Part shown: positions 8,928 to 17,774 of the stretch, in pieces
Position numbering within the stretch: position 1 is the first letter of the stretch
Layout of the letters: every line of letters begins with the position of its first letter
Source: JAAXHH01 sp965225915
GTDB taxonomy: Bacteria; JAAXHH01
NCBI GenBank assembly: GCA_965225915.1
Contig: OZ245326.1
Location: 1,178,001 to 1,242,000, forward strand
Length of the DNA stretch: 64,000 bases
Direction: 5' to 3'
Notes under the pieces: model-generated
Database searches by the model: none
Seen by the model: only the letters and a program-made list of their open reading frames with translations
Told to the model about the DNA's origin: nothing
Made by a program: the position numbers and the translations under genes

Positions 8928-10442
8928 TCATGCCGACCCCGCCTGCACCCCCGCCATCATCCGCATCACCGACCCCTGGTCCGCTTCTTCGCGGGAAAGT
9001 TCTCCCGCAATTCGCCCGGAACGGAGCACCATGATACGTGTCGACAGGTTGAGCACCTCCGGCAACTCGCTAGACACGAGCACGATGGCCGTACCCTCTT
9101 GCGCCAACTGGTCGATCAGGGCATGCATTTCCGACTTGGCGCCCACGTCCACGCCCCGGGTGGGTTCGTCGATCAGGAGGACCGGGCACCGCGCGGCAAG
9201 CCACTTGGCCAGGACGACCTTCTGCTGATTGCCACCCGACAGGACCGCCGTGTCATATCGGACATCGTCCGGTCTTACCGATAGCCTTTTCACGTATTCC
9301 CGCGCCAGTTCTTCTTCCCTTTTCCCGCGGATCCACCCAAAGCCGGACCGGCGCGCGAGGGTGGGAAGCCCTATGTTCTGTTCCACCCGAAGGGATAGGA
9401 CGAGCCCGTATCGCTTTCGGTCTTCGGGCACGAGCCCGATGCCCGTTCGCATCGCATCGATCGGGTGCCTGATTCTCTCCGGTCGGCCAGCTACACGGAT
9501 CCGCCCCGTGGCCATGGGATCCAGCCCGAATACGGCCTGCAGCACTTCGGTCCGGCCGGCGCCGACCAGGCCGGCCAGGGCGAGTACTTCCCCGGACCGT
9601 ACGGAGAAGGACACGTTCTCGAACTTCCCTGGGCTGGAAAGTTCATCCACGGCCAGCATCTCTTCTCCGGGTTCGGACTCCACGTGTGATGGGAAGTAAG
9701 CCTCGAAGGAACGCCCGATCATGAGGTTGATTAAAGCGGACCGGTCGAGTTCGGCAACCGGTCGGGTAGCCACGTGTCGACCGTCGCGGAGTACCGTTAC
9801 GACGTCACACAGGCGGAAGATCTCGTCCAGGTCGTGGGAGATGTAAATCGACGTTACACCCTTGGCTTTGAGATGCCGGATGTTCTCCCGCAACCGTTCC
9901 GCTTCCACGTGAGACAGGCTGCTGGTGGGTTCATCGAAAACGATTACACGGGCGCCGCTGCCGAGGGCCGCCGCGATCTGGACGAGTTGCTGCTGGGCGA
10001 CGGGCAGTTCACCGATGGGTATTCCCACGTCCATTTCGACGTCGACCGCCTCAAGCATGCTCCGGGCTCGGTCTTCCATCTCACGGTTGGAAACGAACCC
10101 CGCCCGACCGGGCAGAGCGCCCAGGCAGAGATTCTCGGCGACGGACAGGTTCTCGCAGAAAACGAGTTCCTGGTGAACCATGCCGATTCCCATGTCCAGG
10201 GCGTCCCGTGGTTCATTCAATAGCACAGGTCGACCGTCGATACGAATCTCGCCGTCGTCGAGATCGTAGATACCGGTCAGGATTCGTCCCAGCGTACTCT
10301 TGCCGGCGCCGTTTTCGCCGACCACCGCGTGGCAGGTACCCGCTTCTATACCGAAGGTTACGTCGTCCAGTGCGGTCACACCGGGAAATCGCTTGGAGAT
10401 CCCGTCGAACTCTATGTATGGATACGGATGGCTACTGTCCAT
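8928..10442 (-). CDS. Sugar ABC transporter ATP-binding protein (RbsA/MglA type)
   Basis: 504 residues with two fused ABC domains, as in carbohydrate-uptake transporter class 2. The first has Walker A GENGAGKST near residue 40, a signature-like region QQQLVQIAAAL, and Walker B VIVFDEPTSSL. The second has a degenerate Walker A (GLVGAGRTE near 287), an intact LSGGNQQK signature and Walker B LLIDEPTRGVD. This asymmetry is normal in the family. It is the last gene of a permease - binding protein - ATPase operon read leftward. Sugar specificity is not evident. Confidence 0.92.
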   Translation of the reverse strand: MDSSHPYPYIEFDGISKRFPGVTALDDVTFGIEAGTCHAVVGENGAGKSTLGRILTGIYDLDDGEIRIDGRPVLLNEPRDALDMGIGMVHQELVFCENLSVAENLCLGALPGRAGFVSNREMEDRARSMLEAVDVEMDVGIPIGELPVAQQQLVQIAAALGSGARVIVFDEPTSSLSHVEAERLRENIRHLKAKGVTSIYISHDLDEIFRLCDVVTVLRDGRHVATRPVAELDRSALINLMIGRSFEAYFPSHVESEPGEEMLAVDELSSPGKFENVSFSVRSGEVLALAGLVGAGRTEVLQAVFGLDPMATGRIRVAGRPERIRHPIDAMRTGIGLVPEDRKRYGLVLSLRVEQNIGLPTLARRSGFGWIRGKREEELAREYVKRLSVRPDDVRYDTAVLSGGNQQKVVLAKWLAARCPVLLIDEPTRGVDVGAKSEMHALIDQLAQEGTAIVLVSSELPEVLNLSTRIMVLRSGRIAGELSREEADQGSVMRMMAGVQAGSA

Positions 10443-10498
10443 GGTGTTGCCGGGGATAAGTCACATGAAGGTGTCGGGCCCGGAGCGGCCGAATCGGA

Positions 10499-11536
10499 TC
10501 AGTCTCCCGAAGTCGTCGGTTGCTCCATCTGCAGGTACCGCTCGGGCACGTCCGTAAATCCCCATCCCTGGAGCATCTTCGCCCACTCTCCGAGGTTCTT
10601 CTGAGAAACGTGGACCAGTTCGAGGGGATTGATGACGGGCACGTCCCGCTTCAGGTGGATCCTTTCGACGATCAGACGGACGGATTCGTAACCCCACAGG
10701 TAGGTGGGCTGTCCCCAGAGCACGGGAACAATGCCCTGCTCGATGTAGGTCAACTGGGGCGGCAGCGCGTCCACGGAGATGATCTTCATTCGATCGGGAT
10801 CCAGGTCGGTCAGCAGGGACTGGGTGAACAGCGCCCATCCGCCGACCATGGCCCACCCGTCGATATCAGGGTAGGCGTTGTTTACGCGCACCACTTCAGC
10901 AGCGGCGTCCTGGGGGGTCTCGATGTGGTAGAAGGTCCCCACGATCGAGATATCCGGGTACTCCGCAGCCTTCTGCAGGACACCTTCGACGCGCTTGCGG
11001 AGATTCGGGGCGTTCTGGTTGCCGGCGAGGATGGCCACGCGTCCCTTGCCGTTCATCGCCAGGGCCAGCTCTTCCATGATCAGTCCACCGGTCTTGATGT
11101 CGTCTACGCCGAAAAAGGCGAAACGCCGGGAATCGGGGGCATCGCTGTCGAAGGTCATGACCGGCACGCCCCGGTCCACCGCGTCATTGATGGCGCCCGT
11201 GACTTTGGCGGCGTCTGAACAGGAGATCAGGACCACGTCGGCCCCCTCGTTCACGGCCTGCGCGATTCGTTGCGCCTGGACCTGGCCGTCCTCCGTCGGC
11301 GGCGTGCGCCAGTCGATCACGATGTCGATACCGTGCTCTTCCGATAGCGCGCGGGCCGCGGCCTCCGCGCCGGTACGGGAGGAAAGAAACACGGGATTGG
11401 TCGTACTTTTGGCGATCATGGAGATCACGAGCCTGTTGTCGTCGGGAGGCGCGGTCCCACCGCAACCCGTTCCGAGGACGAAACAACCCATGGTCAACAA
11501 GAGCAGCGTCTGCAGACGCCTCATGAAGTGCATCAT
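10499..11536 (-). CDS. Sugar ABC transporter substrate-binding protein (RbsB type), lipoprotein
   Basis: 345-residue periplasmic binding protein of the Peripla_BP_4 fold. The N terminus is a signal segment with a lipobox-like GTGC near residue 26. RbsB-like features include IAKSTTNPVF, ADVVLISCSD, and GVPVMTFDSDAP where ribose binders have VVTFDSD. The first of two adjacent ATG codons (11534-11536) is preceded by AAGGAGTG. A longer in-frame extension into the permease gene is rejected. Downstream, the ATPase gene starts after 56 bases. Confidence 0.9.
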   Translation of the reverse strand: MMHFMRRLQTLLLLTMGCFVLGTGCGGTAPPDDNRLVISMIAKSTTNPVFLSSRTGAEAAARALSEEHGIDIVIDWRTPPTEDGQVQAQRIAQAVNEGADVVLISCSDAAKVTGAINDAVDRGVPVMTFDSDAPDSRRFAFFGVDDIKTGGLIMEELALAMNGKGRVAILAGNQNAPNLRKRVEGVLQKAAEYPDISIVGTFYHIETPQDAAAEVVRVNNAYPDIDGWAMVGGWALFTQSLLTDLDPDRMKIISVDALPPQLTYIEQGIVPVLWGQPTYLWGYESVRLIVERIHLKRDVPVINPLELVHVSQKNLGEWAKMLQGWGFTDVPERYLQMEQPTTSGD

Positions 11537-11577
11537 CGATCTCACTCCTTTCTGAACAGGGCTAACTCGTCCTGGGG

Positions 11578-12597
11578 CTAACTCGTCCCCGCCAGTCTGC
11601 GCGCCGTGAGACGACGGTTCGCCTGGTCGAGGACAACCGCGACGATGATCGCGCATCCAATCACGACCCATTCGTAGTTCTGGTCCAGGTGCAATGTCCG
11701 TATGGACTGGCGGATCAGCACGATCAGCATGGCGCCCAGCATGGCGTTGACCGCACTTCCCCGGCCACCCCGAAGACTCGCGCCCCCGACGACCGCGGAT
11801 GCGATGACGTAAAGTTCGTATCCCGTGGCGTCGGCGCAGGAGGCTGAACCGTAATAGCTGCTGCCCACCAGTGCGGCGATGCCCGCGGTAAGACCTGAAA
11901 TCACGTATACACCGACCAGTATCCGGTCGATCCGCAGACCGGCGTAACGGCCGGCCTCCACGTTCCCGCCCACGGCGAATATATGACGCCCCATGACCGT
12001 CCGGGACAGGTAAACGGCGCCGACAGCCGTGATGAGGAACATTATGATCATGGGCATGGGATAGAGGGCGTCGGAACCGAACGACAGCTTGATCGCGTCG
12101 GTCAGGGACTGCGGCACGAGTATACTTTCCGCCTCGCTCGACACGAAGGCGATGCCGCGGAAAACCCACATCGTACCCAGTGTGACGATAAAGGGATGCA
12201 CGCGGAGTCCGACCACCATGACGCCGTTCAGCAACCCGCACAGCACACCGAGACTCACGCACATCAGCACCGCGAGGGCAATAACCGCGACGGGACTTTC
12301 CAGCGACGTTGACCGCAACACCATGGCGGTCATAACACCGGACAGGGCGTAAATCGAACCGACCGAGAGATCGATCCCGCCGGATATGATCACCATCGTC
12401 GTCCCAACCGCCATGATCACGAAGAAACTGGCGTCGGTGGCCGTCTGCATCAGGGTACGGGAATTCAGAAAGTTGTTGACGATTTCGCCCGACGTGCGAT
12501 CCACGTGATACCCCGCGAAAACGGAGAGCACCACGCCGAGCAGCAGAATGACGAGGATCAGTCCCGTTTGCTGGGAGGCGAGCAGGTAACGAAGCAT
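11578..12597 (-). CDS. Sugar ABC transporter permease (RbsC type)
   Basis: 339-residue inner-membrane permease with eight to ten hydrophobic segments. Family motifs include GGIDLSVGSIYALSG near residue 75, LRVHPFIVTLGT near 135, GGNVEAGRYAG near 225, and VVGGASLRGGRGS near 280. It is the first gene of the leftward operon whose next genes encode the binding protein and the double ATPase. The 178 bases upstream to the terminator at 12.8 kb hold no gene I can support and should contain the operon promoter. Confidence 0.92.
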   Translation of the reverse strand: MLRYLLASQQTGLILVILLLGVVLSVFAGYHVDRTSGEIVNNFLNSRTLMQTATDASFFVIMAVGTTMVIISGGIDLSVGSIYALSGVMTAMVLRSTSLESPVAVIALAVLMCVSLGVLCGLLNGVMVVGLRVHPFIVTLGTMWVFRGIAFVSSEAESILVPQSLTDAIKLSFGSDALYPMPMIIMFLITAVGAVYLSRTVMGRHIFAVGGNVEAGRYAGLRIDRILVGVYVISGLTAGIAALVGSSYYGSASCADATGYELYVIASAVVGGASLRGGRGSAVNAMLGAMLIVLIRQSIRTLHLDQNYEWVVIGCAIIVAVVLDQANRRLTARRLAGTS

Positions 12598-12775
12598 GGG
12601 CCAGGATGGTGTTCCAGGGCGTTCGCGTGATTTCGGTGGTCTGCCGGATGCTCTGGAATTGTACGGGAGTGTTGGATTAAATCAAGGGAAACGTGATGAC
12701 TGAAGGGATCGGCCGTATGTGGACCTGAAGGTAACCAGGTGGCCATTCGAACCATTCGCGCGAACCGTCACCAAT

Positions 12776-12810
12776 GAAAAACCCCGACATGTATCTGCAA
12801 CATGCCGGGG
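12776..12810 (-). terminator. Rho-independent terminator
   Basis: On the minus strand CCCCGGCATGT pairs with ACATGTCGGGG (one G-U pair) around a seven-base loop, followed directly by TTTTT. It ends the leftward unit whose last gene is the 112-residue coiled-coil protein. Confidence 0.88.
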
Positions 12811-12851
12811 CTATGGGAATCCATGTAAATCCACTTGCGGGTGAATCCGTG

Positions 12852-13190
12852 TCAGGAGGCCTTCTTCTCCGTGCGTTCCGCATCCTCTCTACGCAGTTCT
12901 TCTTCCCGGTCTTCTATCTTCCCTTGCAACTCCTTGATGCGGTCCAGAATACCATTCACCTCCGTATCTCCCGACACATCGGTGATACTGTCCTCGACCA
13001 CCAACTGGTGCACGCGGCCGCCCAGTTCGGTTAACTGGCTGCGTATATCGCTCCGGGCAGACTGGATCTCCAGCTTGATCCGCCCTTTTCGCGTGAGATC
13101 TTCCGCTATGTCCAGCGCGCCGGACAGACTTTTGCGCACGGCATCGAATGGACCGTCCAATTCCGTCTTTACCTTTTGCCAGAGGTTCAT
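12852..13190 (-). CDS. Small charged coiled-coil protein of unknown function
   Basis: 112 residues without signal or membrane segment. Two predicted helical stretches (about 1-70 and 80-108), rich in Glu, Lys, Arg and Gln, suggest a coiled coil. No family is recognised with confidence. The start is well supported: AAAGGAG lies about seven bases before ATG 13190. A rho-independent terminator follows 40 bases downstream, so this is the last gene of a leftward group with envelope genes. A structural or stress role is only a guess. Confidence 0.72.
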   Translation of the reverse strand: MNLWQKVKTELDGPFDAVRKSLSGALDIAEDLTRKGRIKLEIQSARSDIRSQLTELGGRVHQLVVEDSITDVSGDTEVNGILDRIKELQGKIEDREEELRREDAERTEKKAS

Positions 13191-13318
13191 GGTGATACTC
13201 CTTTACCCTGGTTCCTGCGTGAATCTTCGGGCTGTTGTTCGCTGATCGACCGGTCTTCTACAGGCTTAGACGTTCGGTGCGCCTTCCAGGTTTCAGTATA
13301 CCGCCCAGTTTTCCCTCG

Positions 13319-14008
13319 TCAACGATAGAGGGCGTAGGCGATGATGTTGATGCCCATTCTAAAAGCGGTCTCGCGTTTCGCCGGCGGATCGTTGTGGGTC
13401 TTTTCGTCGGCCCAGCCGTCGCTGACATTGCTTTCGTAGGTATAATACACGACCAGGCGCCCGTCGTGGAAAAGTCCGAAACCCTGGGACGGATTGCCAT
13501 CGTGCTCGTGATGTTTGGGCGGACCACCCGGAAAATCGTAGATGATGTGGTAGATCGGGTGGGTGAACGGCAGTTCGACGAATTCCTTGTCCGGGAAGAC
13601 CCGTTTCATTTCCCTGCGAAAGGCCTTGTCCATGCCGTAGTCGTCGTCGGCATAGAGAAAACCGCCGTGCGCCAGGTACGTTCGCAGATTCCGGATTTCC
13701 GATTCGGTCCACTTCACCTCGCCGTGGCCGGTCATGAAGAGGACGGGCGAAGAAAACAACAGGTCATCGGTGAGGGTAACGACTTGCTGATCTATGTTCG
13801 TCTCAATGCCCGCGCGCAACTGCAGTTCCCGGGCGAGATTGGGAATCGCCTCGGGGTCGTTGTACCAGTCTCCTCCACCATCGTACTTCAACCGGGCCAG
13901 GGTCAACCTGCCGTTTTCTCTGTCAACGGCTAGTCCGTCGAGGGGCGTCCACCCGGAGGTAAGAACGAGGAGTGCGAGGACGGCCATGCACCGGCGAAAC
14001 GAGGTCAT
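13319..14008 (-). CDS. DUF4159 domain protein, secreted
   Basis: 229 residues: an N-terminal signal segment (about 1-27, ending near DGLAVDR), then a DUF4159 region. Visible features are RLKYDGGGDWYNDP, LFMTGHGEVKWTESEIRNLR, the Asp-rich FLYADDDYGMDKAFRREM, and LPFTHPIYHIIYDF. DUF4159 has a glutamine-amidotransferase/ThuA-like fold in which a flexible domain is often found in gliding or cell-surface contexts; its activity is unknown. ATG 14006-14008 has GGAG upstream. A longer in-frame extension to 14143 overlaps the 55-residue membrane peptide gene and is rejected. Confidence 0.8.
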   Translation of the reverse strand: MTSFRRCMAVLALLVLTSGWTPLDGLAVDRENGRLTLARLKYDGGGDWYNDPEAIPNLARELQLRAGIETNIDQQVVTLTDDLLFSSPVLFMTGHGEVKWTESEIRNLRTYLAHGGFLYADDDYGMDKAFRREMKRVFPDKEFVELPFTHPIYHIIYDFPGGPPKHHEHDGNPSQGFGLFHDGRLVVYYTYESNVSDGWADEKTHNDPPAKRETAFRMGINIIAYALYR

Positions 14009-14024
14009 TACGGGAAGCTCCGAA

Positions 14025-14192
14025 TCATCTGCGACCGCCGGCCGCGGCAGGTCGCGTTCTGCCGGTTGAGCGGCGTCCGGTGGTGCGTACGCGCTGACCT
14101 CCACCGGCGATGGCCATGAGGTAGACCAGGCCGATCGCGACAAGACCCAGTATAACCGTTCCGATCACGCTGAAACCAATTGTCGCCAGCAT
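14025..14192 (-). CDS. 55-residue single-pass membrane peptide
   Basis: A short gene supported by a strong ribosome site (AAGGAGAAAGT before ATG 14192). The product has one long hydrophobic segment (about residues 4-28, rich in Gly/Ile/Val/Leu) and a very basic Arg/Gly/Thr tail, so the C terminus is probably cytoplasmic. No family is recognised. It lies 16 bases before the DUF4159 gene and 71 bases after the PBP5-type gene, suggesting an envelope-linked role. Confidence 0.6.
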   Translation of the reverse strand: MLATIGFSVIGTVILGLVAIGLVYLMAIAGGGQRVRTTGRRSTGRTRPAAAGGRR

Positions 14193-14263
14193 ACTTTCTC
14201 CTTGCCTGCTGTTGAAGATGCGTCCCGCTGGACGCGCCTTGTTCGTTGACGTTGTAACCTGCG

Positions 14264-15268
14264 TTATCCGTCGACCCCGATGTTCCGCTTCGGGTTCCTC
14301 ACGCTCCAGTCCAGCAATCGACGCATATCCGTGAACCGGGTTCTGCTGGTCGGACCGCCGAGTATGACGGCGTATATGTCGTCGCCGGAGCTGCCGAGCG
14401 CCCGCAGGACGAGACAGTACCCGGCCCTTCGGATGTAGCCGGTCTTGCTGCCGACGCACTCCCACTGGCTTTCGGAAACCGTATCGCGCACCAGCCGGTT
14501 TGTGGTCCTGATGGTATGCTCGCGCCGGTTCGTTCCGAACTTGTACTCCTTTACCGACAGGATTTCCGACAGCAATTCGTCCTGGAGCGCGGTCCACAGA
14601 AGGGCTACGCAGTCCACTGCCGTGGAAATGTTGCCCGCATCCAGTCCGGTGGGTTCGGTGAAACGCGAGTTTGCCAGTCCGAGTGAAGCCGCCGTTTCAT
14701 TCATGCGGTCTGCGAATTCTTCCATCGTGAGACCCGTCGATCGGGCCAGGGCGCGCGCCGCGGCGTTGTCCGAAGCGACCAGGGTGGCATAGAGCAGATC
14801 CTTGACCGAGACCCGTTCCCTGTATCTGAATTTAGTCCAGTTCGCCCTGTAGAGGTCCTTCCGCGTGATGCTTACGCGCTTTTCCAGGTCCGGATTCACC
14901 CCCATGTAGGTCACCGCCGTCATCAGTTTCGTGATGCTCGCGACCGGGAATGGAGACGTGGCATTCTTCTGATAGATCACTTCGCCTTTCTGCATATCGA
15001 GCACAAGCGCTGCCCGGGCCCGTACACGAATTCCCTCGCTGTTCCAGATAGACCTGGAAGGTGACGCGTCAACCCTGTCAGAAGCAGCTTCCCCGGAAAC
15101 CGGCGCGGGGGAATCTCCGTCCACAACAGGGATCGCAGGCCTGTCCGGTACGTCCTCCGGCGAAAGTCCATCGGCCGGTCCCGTGTCTGCGGATACTGTA
15201 ACGGTCGAAAGCAGCAGGGCGCAAGCCGCCCATGCCGCCCTTGACCAGATTGACGTAGTGATGTTCAT
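14264..15268 (-). CDS. D-alanyl-D-alanine carboxypeptidase (PBP5/DacF type, peptidase S11)
   Basis: Trims the terminal D-Ala from peptidoglycan stem peptides in the periplasm. Signal peptide about residues 1-27. All three penicillin-binding motifs are present: SITK at 111-114, SDN at 166-168 and KTG at 275-277. At 334 residues it covers the catalytic domain only. The C-terminal domain and amphipathic membrane helix of classical PBP5 are missing, so it may be soluble. A Pro/Asp/Ser-rich linker (about 30-75) precedes the catalytic domain. It lies 34 bases after the diadenylate cyclase gene, in line with links between c-di-AMP and cell-wall control. Confidence 0.9.
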   Translation of the reverse strand: MNITTSIWSRAAWAACALLLSTVTVSADTGPADGLSPEDVPDRPAIPVVDGDSPAPVSGEAASDRVDASPSRSIWNSEGIRVRARAALVLDMQKGEVIYQKNATSPFPVASITKLMTAVTYMGVNPDLEKRVSITRKDLYRANWTKFRYRERVSVKDLLYATLVASDNAAARALARSTGLTMEEFADRMNETAASLGLANSRFTEPTGLDAGNISTAVDCVALLWTALQDELLSEILSVKEYKFGTNRREHTIRTTNRLVRDTVSESQWECVGSKTGYIRRAGYCLVLRALGSSGDDIYAVILGGPTSRTRFTDMRRLLDWSVRNPKRNIGVDG

Positions 15269-15302
15269 AGGTTGTGAAAATAGGGCGGGATCTATCTCTA
15301 AG

Positions 15303-16871
15303 TCAAGGTGTTTTCAGCCGGTTATCCAGACTGGACTGGAGGGAAGATAACACCTTCGACAGGCCGCCGGCTTCTCCCGAAGCCGACTGACCTTCACCGA
15401 CAGGTTGCAGATCGATATGGACCCTGACCTCACGATCCTCGATACTGAATGAGAAATAAGAAAGGTTCTGCGGAAGGATTTTAAGACGGCAGTCGAAGAT
15501 CTGGCTGTCGGTAAGCTGAGCGAGGTCGATCGAAGGCGATGTCACCACCTGCTGGATCTGGTCCAGTTCCATTTCCCGACCTGTAATCGGTACCGAGGGC
15601 GGTTCCACGATAACACGCGCGATTTCCAGGCCTTCCGGCAGTTTTCCCGTCAGCTCGTAATCGATCATGATCCGCCTGTTCACGATTCGATCAGACTTTA
15701 TGGTCAGGCTCCTCGGATCAATCGAAGTGGCTTCGACGCCAAAAGGCAATTCCACGTTCGCCTCTGTGAGTGGCATGGTATGGGTCCCCGGTTCTATATC
15801 GTCCAGGTCTACCATCACGCGTACCTGGTCCGTTGTCAGTTTTGAAATACTGCCCTGGGTGCCCCGTACCCTGACGTTCACCTCGCTGGTCGAATTACTG
15901 ATCAGCTCGATGTTGGTCGGGATGTTCTGGAATTCCAGCGTAGCGGTTATAGCTATTTCGGAGCGTTGCTGTCCGATCAGCATATACCAGAGCAGGCAGG
16001 ACACGCCGATGGACGCCAGTTTAGGGGTCAGGTTTCTCCAGGTGAACCGGTATTTCGGCCAGAGAGAAGCAATCTTGCCCATTGCTTCCCGGAGCGACAA
16101 CCTGCTTCGGGGAATCTCAATCGGAAGCAACGATTTCTCGAGCGACTGCCATAGTTTCTCCCGGTCGACCATGGCCGTGATATCTCCGTTGGACGCTATG
16201 GACACCTCGCCGCTCTCCTCGGACACCACGACACAGATTGTATCGCCGAGTTCCGATACGCCCAGCGCCGCCCGGTGCCGCGTGCCGTACCGGGGCGGCA
16301 GATGCTTCCGGCTCGACAGTGGCAGATGCGTGGCGGCTTCGACCACGCGGTCCTTCTCCACGATAATCGCTCCGTCGTGTATCGGCGAAGATGGGTGAAA
16401 GATACTGACGATCAGTTCCTGGCTCGCGAGACTGTCGAGTTTGACACCATGTTGAACGGACCCGGTGATTCCGGTCACTCTGGGAAAGACCAGCAGACCT
16501 CCGATGCGCTTTTCCGACATCTCGAAACAGGCCTCGGTGACCTCCTTCAGAATGCGCCGGGATATGGGGTTGCCTTTCATCCGGAATATGACCAGGGGGC
16601 TTACCCTTTCCAGCAGTTGCCGGATTTCCGGTTGGAATACCACGATGATCAACAGGAGGATAACACCGAGGAGGTATTGCAGGATCTGGCTGGTCAGGAG
16701 CAGTCCGCTCCAACTCGCGATGCTGTACAGGATGCCCAGGCCGCCCAGACCGATCAGGATGTGGTACGCCCGGGTTCCCTTCAACCACATGTAGAGGCTG
16801 TAGATCAAAGCCGCTATGATCAGGATATCAAGCAGGTTGATCAGGTTGACCAGATTGATCACATCAAACAT
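15303..16871 (-). CDS. cdaA: Diadenylate cyclase CdaA fused to a YbbR/CdaR-like region
   Basis: Makes cyclic di-AMP from two ATP at the membrane. Domains in order: three N-terminal transmembrane helices (about 10-85); DisA_N cyclase domain with DGA at 166-168 and RHR at 198-200, both catalytic motifs intact; another hydrophobic segment near 288-303; then about 190 residues of beta-rich YbbR-type repeats (VNVRVRGTQGSISKL, VMVDLDDIEPGTHTM, IMIDYELTGKLPEGL). In Firmicutes CdaA and its regulator CdaR are separate adjacent genes; here one 522-residue chain carries both. It heads the group leading to the PBP5-type gene. Confidence 0.9.
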   Translation of the reverse strand: MFDVINLVNLINLLDILIIAALIYSLYMWLKGTRAYHILIGLGGLGILYSIASWSGLLLTSQILQYLLGVILLLIIVVFQPEIRQLLERVSPLVIFRMKGNPISRRILKEVTEACFEMSEKRIGGLLVFPRVTGITGSVQHGVKLDSLASQELIVSIFHPSSPIHDGAIIVEKDRVVEAATHLPLSSRKHLPPRYGTRHRAALGVSELGDTICVVVSEESGEVSIASNGDITAMVDREKLWQSLEKSLLPIEIPRSRLSLREAMGKIASLWPKYRFTWRNLTPKLASIGVSCLLWYMLIGQQRSEIAITATLEFQNIPTNIELISNSTSEVNVRVRGTQGSISKLTTDQVRVMVDLDDIEPGTHTMPLTEANVELPFGVEATSIDPRSLTIKSDRIVNRRIMIDYELTGKLPEGLEIARVIVEPPSVPITGREMELDQIQQVVTSPSIDLAQLTDSQIFDCRLKILPQNLSYFSFSIEDREVRVHIDLQPVGEGQSASGEAGGLSKVLSSLQSSLDNRLKTP

Positions 16872-16990
16872 TGAAGATGGTCCCCAGGGCGGAGGTTATG
16901 TCATACATATGTTGACGGCGTACATTCACTTATAAGATAAGAAAACACAGGACTTCTGCCAATAACTTCGATACTCGAACCTGGCCGCTA

Positions 16991-17695
16991 TTACACCGGA
17001 TGGTCACTCCGGGATACGGGTGCTCCCTGTTCACCGGTCCGCAGAGAAGGCAGGGTCCGCAAGTTGCTGAAGGAAGTACCGCCGGAAACGACGAACTCGA
17101 GGGCTTCCTCGACGGGCAGATCCACGGGTATCACGTCCCGCCGCGGCACGATCACCACGCGTCCCGCCGCGGGATTGGGGGTATTGGGCACGAAAACGCT
17201 GACCAGTTCTTCGTGGCTGTCCTCAGTCGGGATCTCTCCGGCGATGAAGGCGACCATCCAGGCGTCGCGGCGCGGATACTCTACCAGGACAGTCTTCCAG
17301 ACCTGGGTCTCCCCCTCCATGGTGAAGGTGCCCAGCAGCTGCTTGATCGTGTGGTAAACCCTGCGCGCGACGGGCAGCCGCATCATCTGGTCCTCGAACC
17401 AGGAAATGACCCGCCTGCCCAACACGTTGGACGCCACGAACCCGGCTAGGTAGATCACGACCAGCATGAGCAGGATCCCGAGTCCGGGTATGCGGGTGTC
17501 AAGGCCCAGCAGTCCGCGAATGACCGGCGCGGCAAAGGAGTCGAGCCACGTCAGAAGCCAGCTCAGCACGGCGACCGTGGCCGTGAGCGGTACCAGCGCA
17601 ATCAGGCCCGACACCATTGTACGCTTCACGTTCTGACGGATACGGGTAATCGGGGATTTACGCTTAGGGTTGGAATCCAGATTGAAGGTGGACAT
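16991..17695 (-). CDS. DUF502 family membrane protein
   Basis: About 234 residues. Two transmembrane segments (about 25-50 and 65-90) precede a soluble domain with DUF502 hallmarks: SWFEDQMMRLPVARRVY, TIKQLLGTF, VLVEYPRRDAWMVAFI, and VFVPNTPNPAAGRVVIVP. Function is unknown; plant relatives (LCV-like/COV) are membrane proteins of vascular development. The start is uncertain: ATG 17695 with GAGTGG upstream is chosen, while GTG 17710 would add five residues. The 118 bases to the cyclase gene contain no feature I can name. Confidence 0.82.
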   Translation of the reverse strand: MSTFNLDSNPKRKSPITRIRQNVKRTMVSGLIALVPLTATVAVLSWLLTWLDSFAAPVIRGLLGLDTRIPGLGILLMLVVIYLAGFVASNVLGRRVISWFEDQMMRLPVARRVYHTIKQLLGTFTMEGETQVWKTVLVEYPRRDAWMVAFIAGEIPTEDSHEELVSVFVPNTPNPAAGRVVIVPRRDVIPVDLPVEEALEFVVSGGTSFSNLRTLPSLRTGEQGAPVSRSDHPV

Positions 17696-17774
17696 GCGAC
17701 ACGCTGCCACTCGAATAGGTTAGACCTGCGAAACCGGCTCTATCTGATTGGACGCATTTTCCGTTTCGTTGGTT

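Noticed and set aside
11537..12262. N-terminal extension of the sugar-binding protein to 12262
   Set aside because: It would overlap the permease gene by about 690 bases; a signal peptide and AAGGAGTG support the start at 11536.
13235..13933. Long plus-strand open frame opposite the DUF4159 gene
   Set aside because: Antisense shadow of a GC-rich gene; no family motifs, whereas the minus strand encodes a recognisable domain with a ribosome site.
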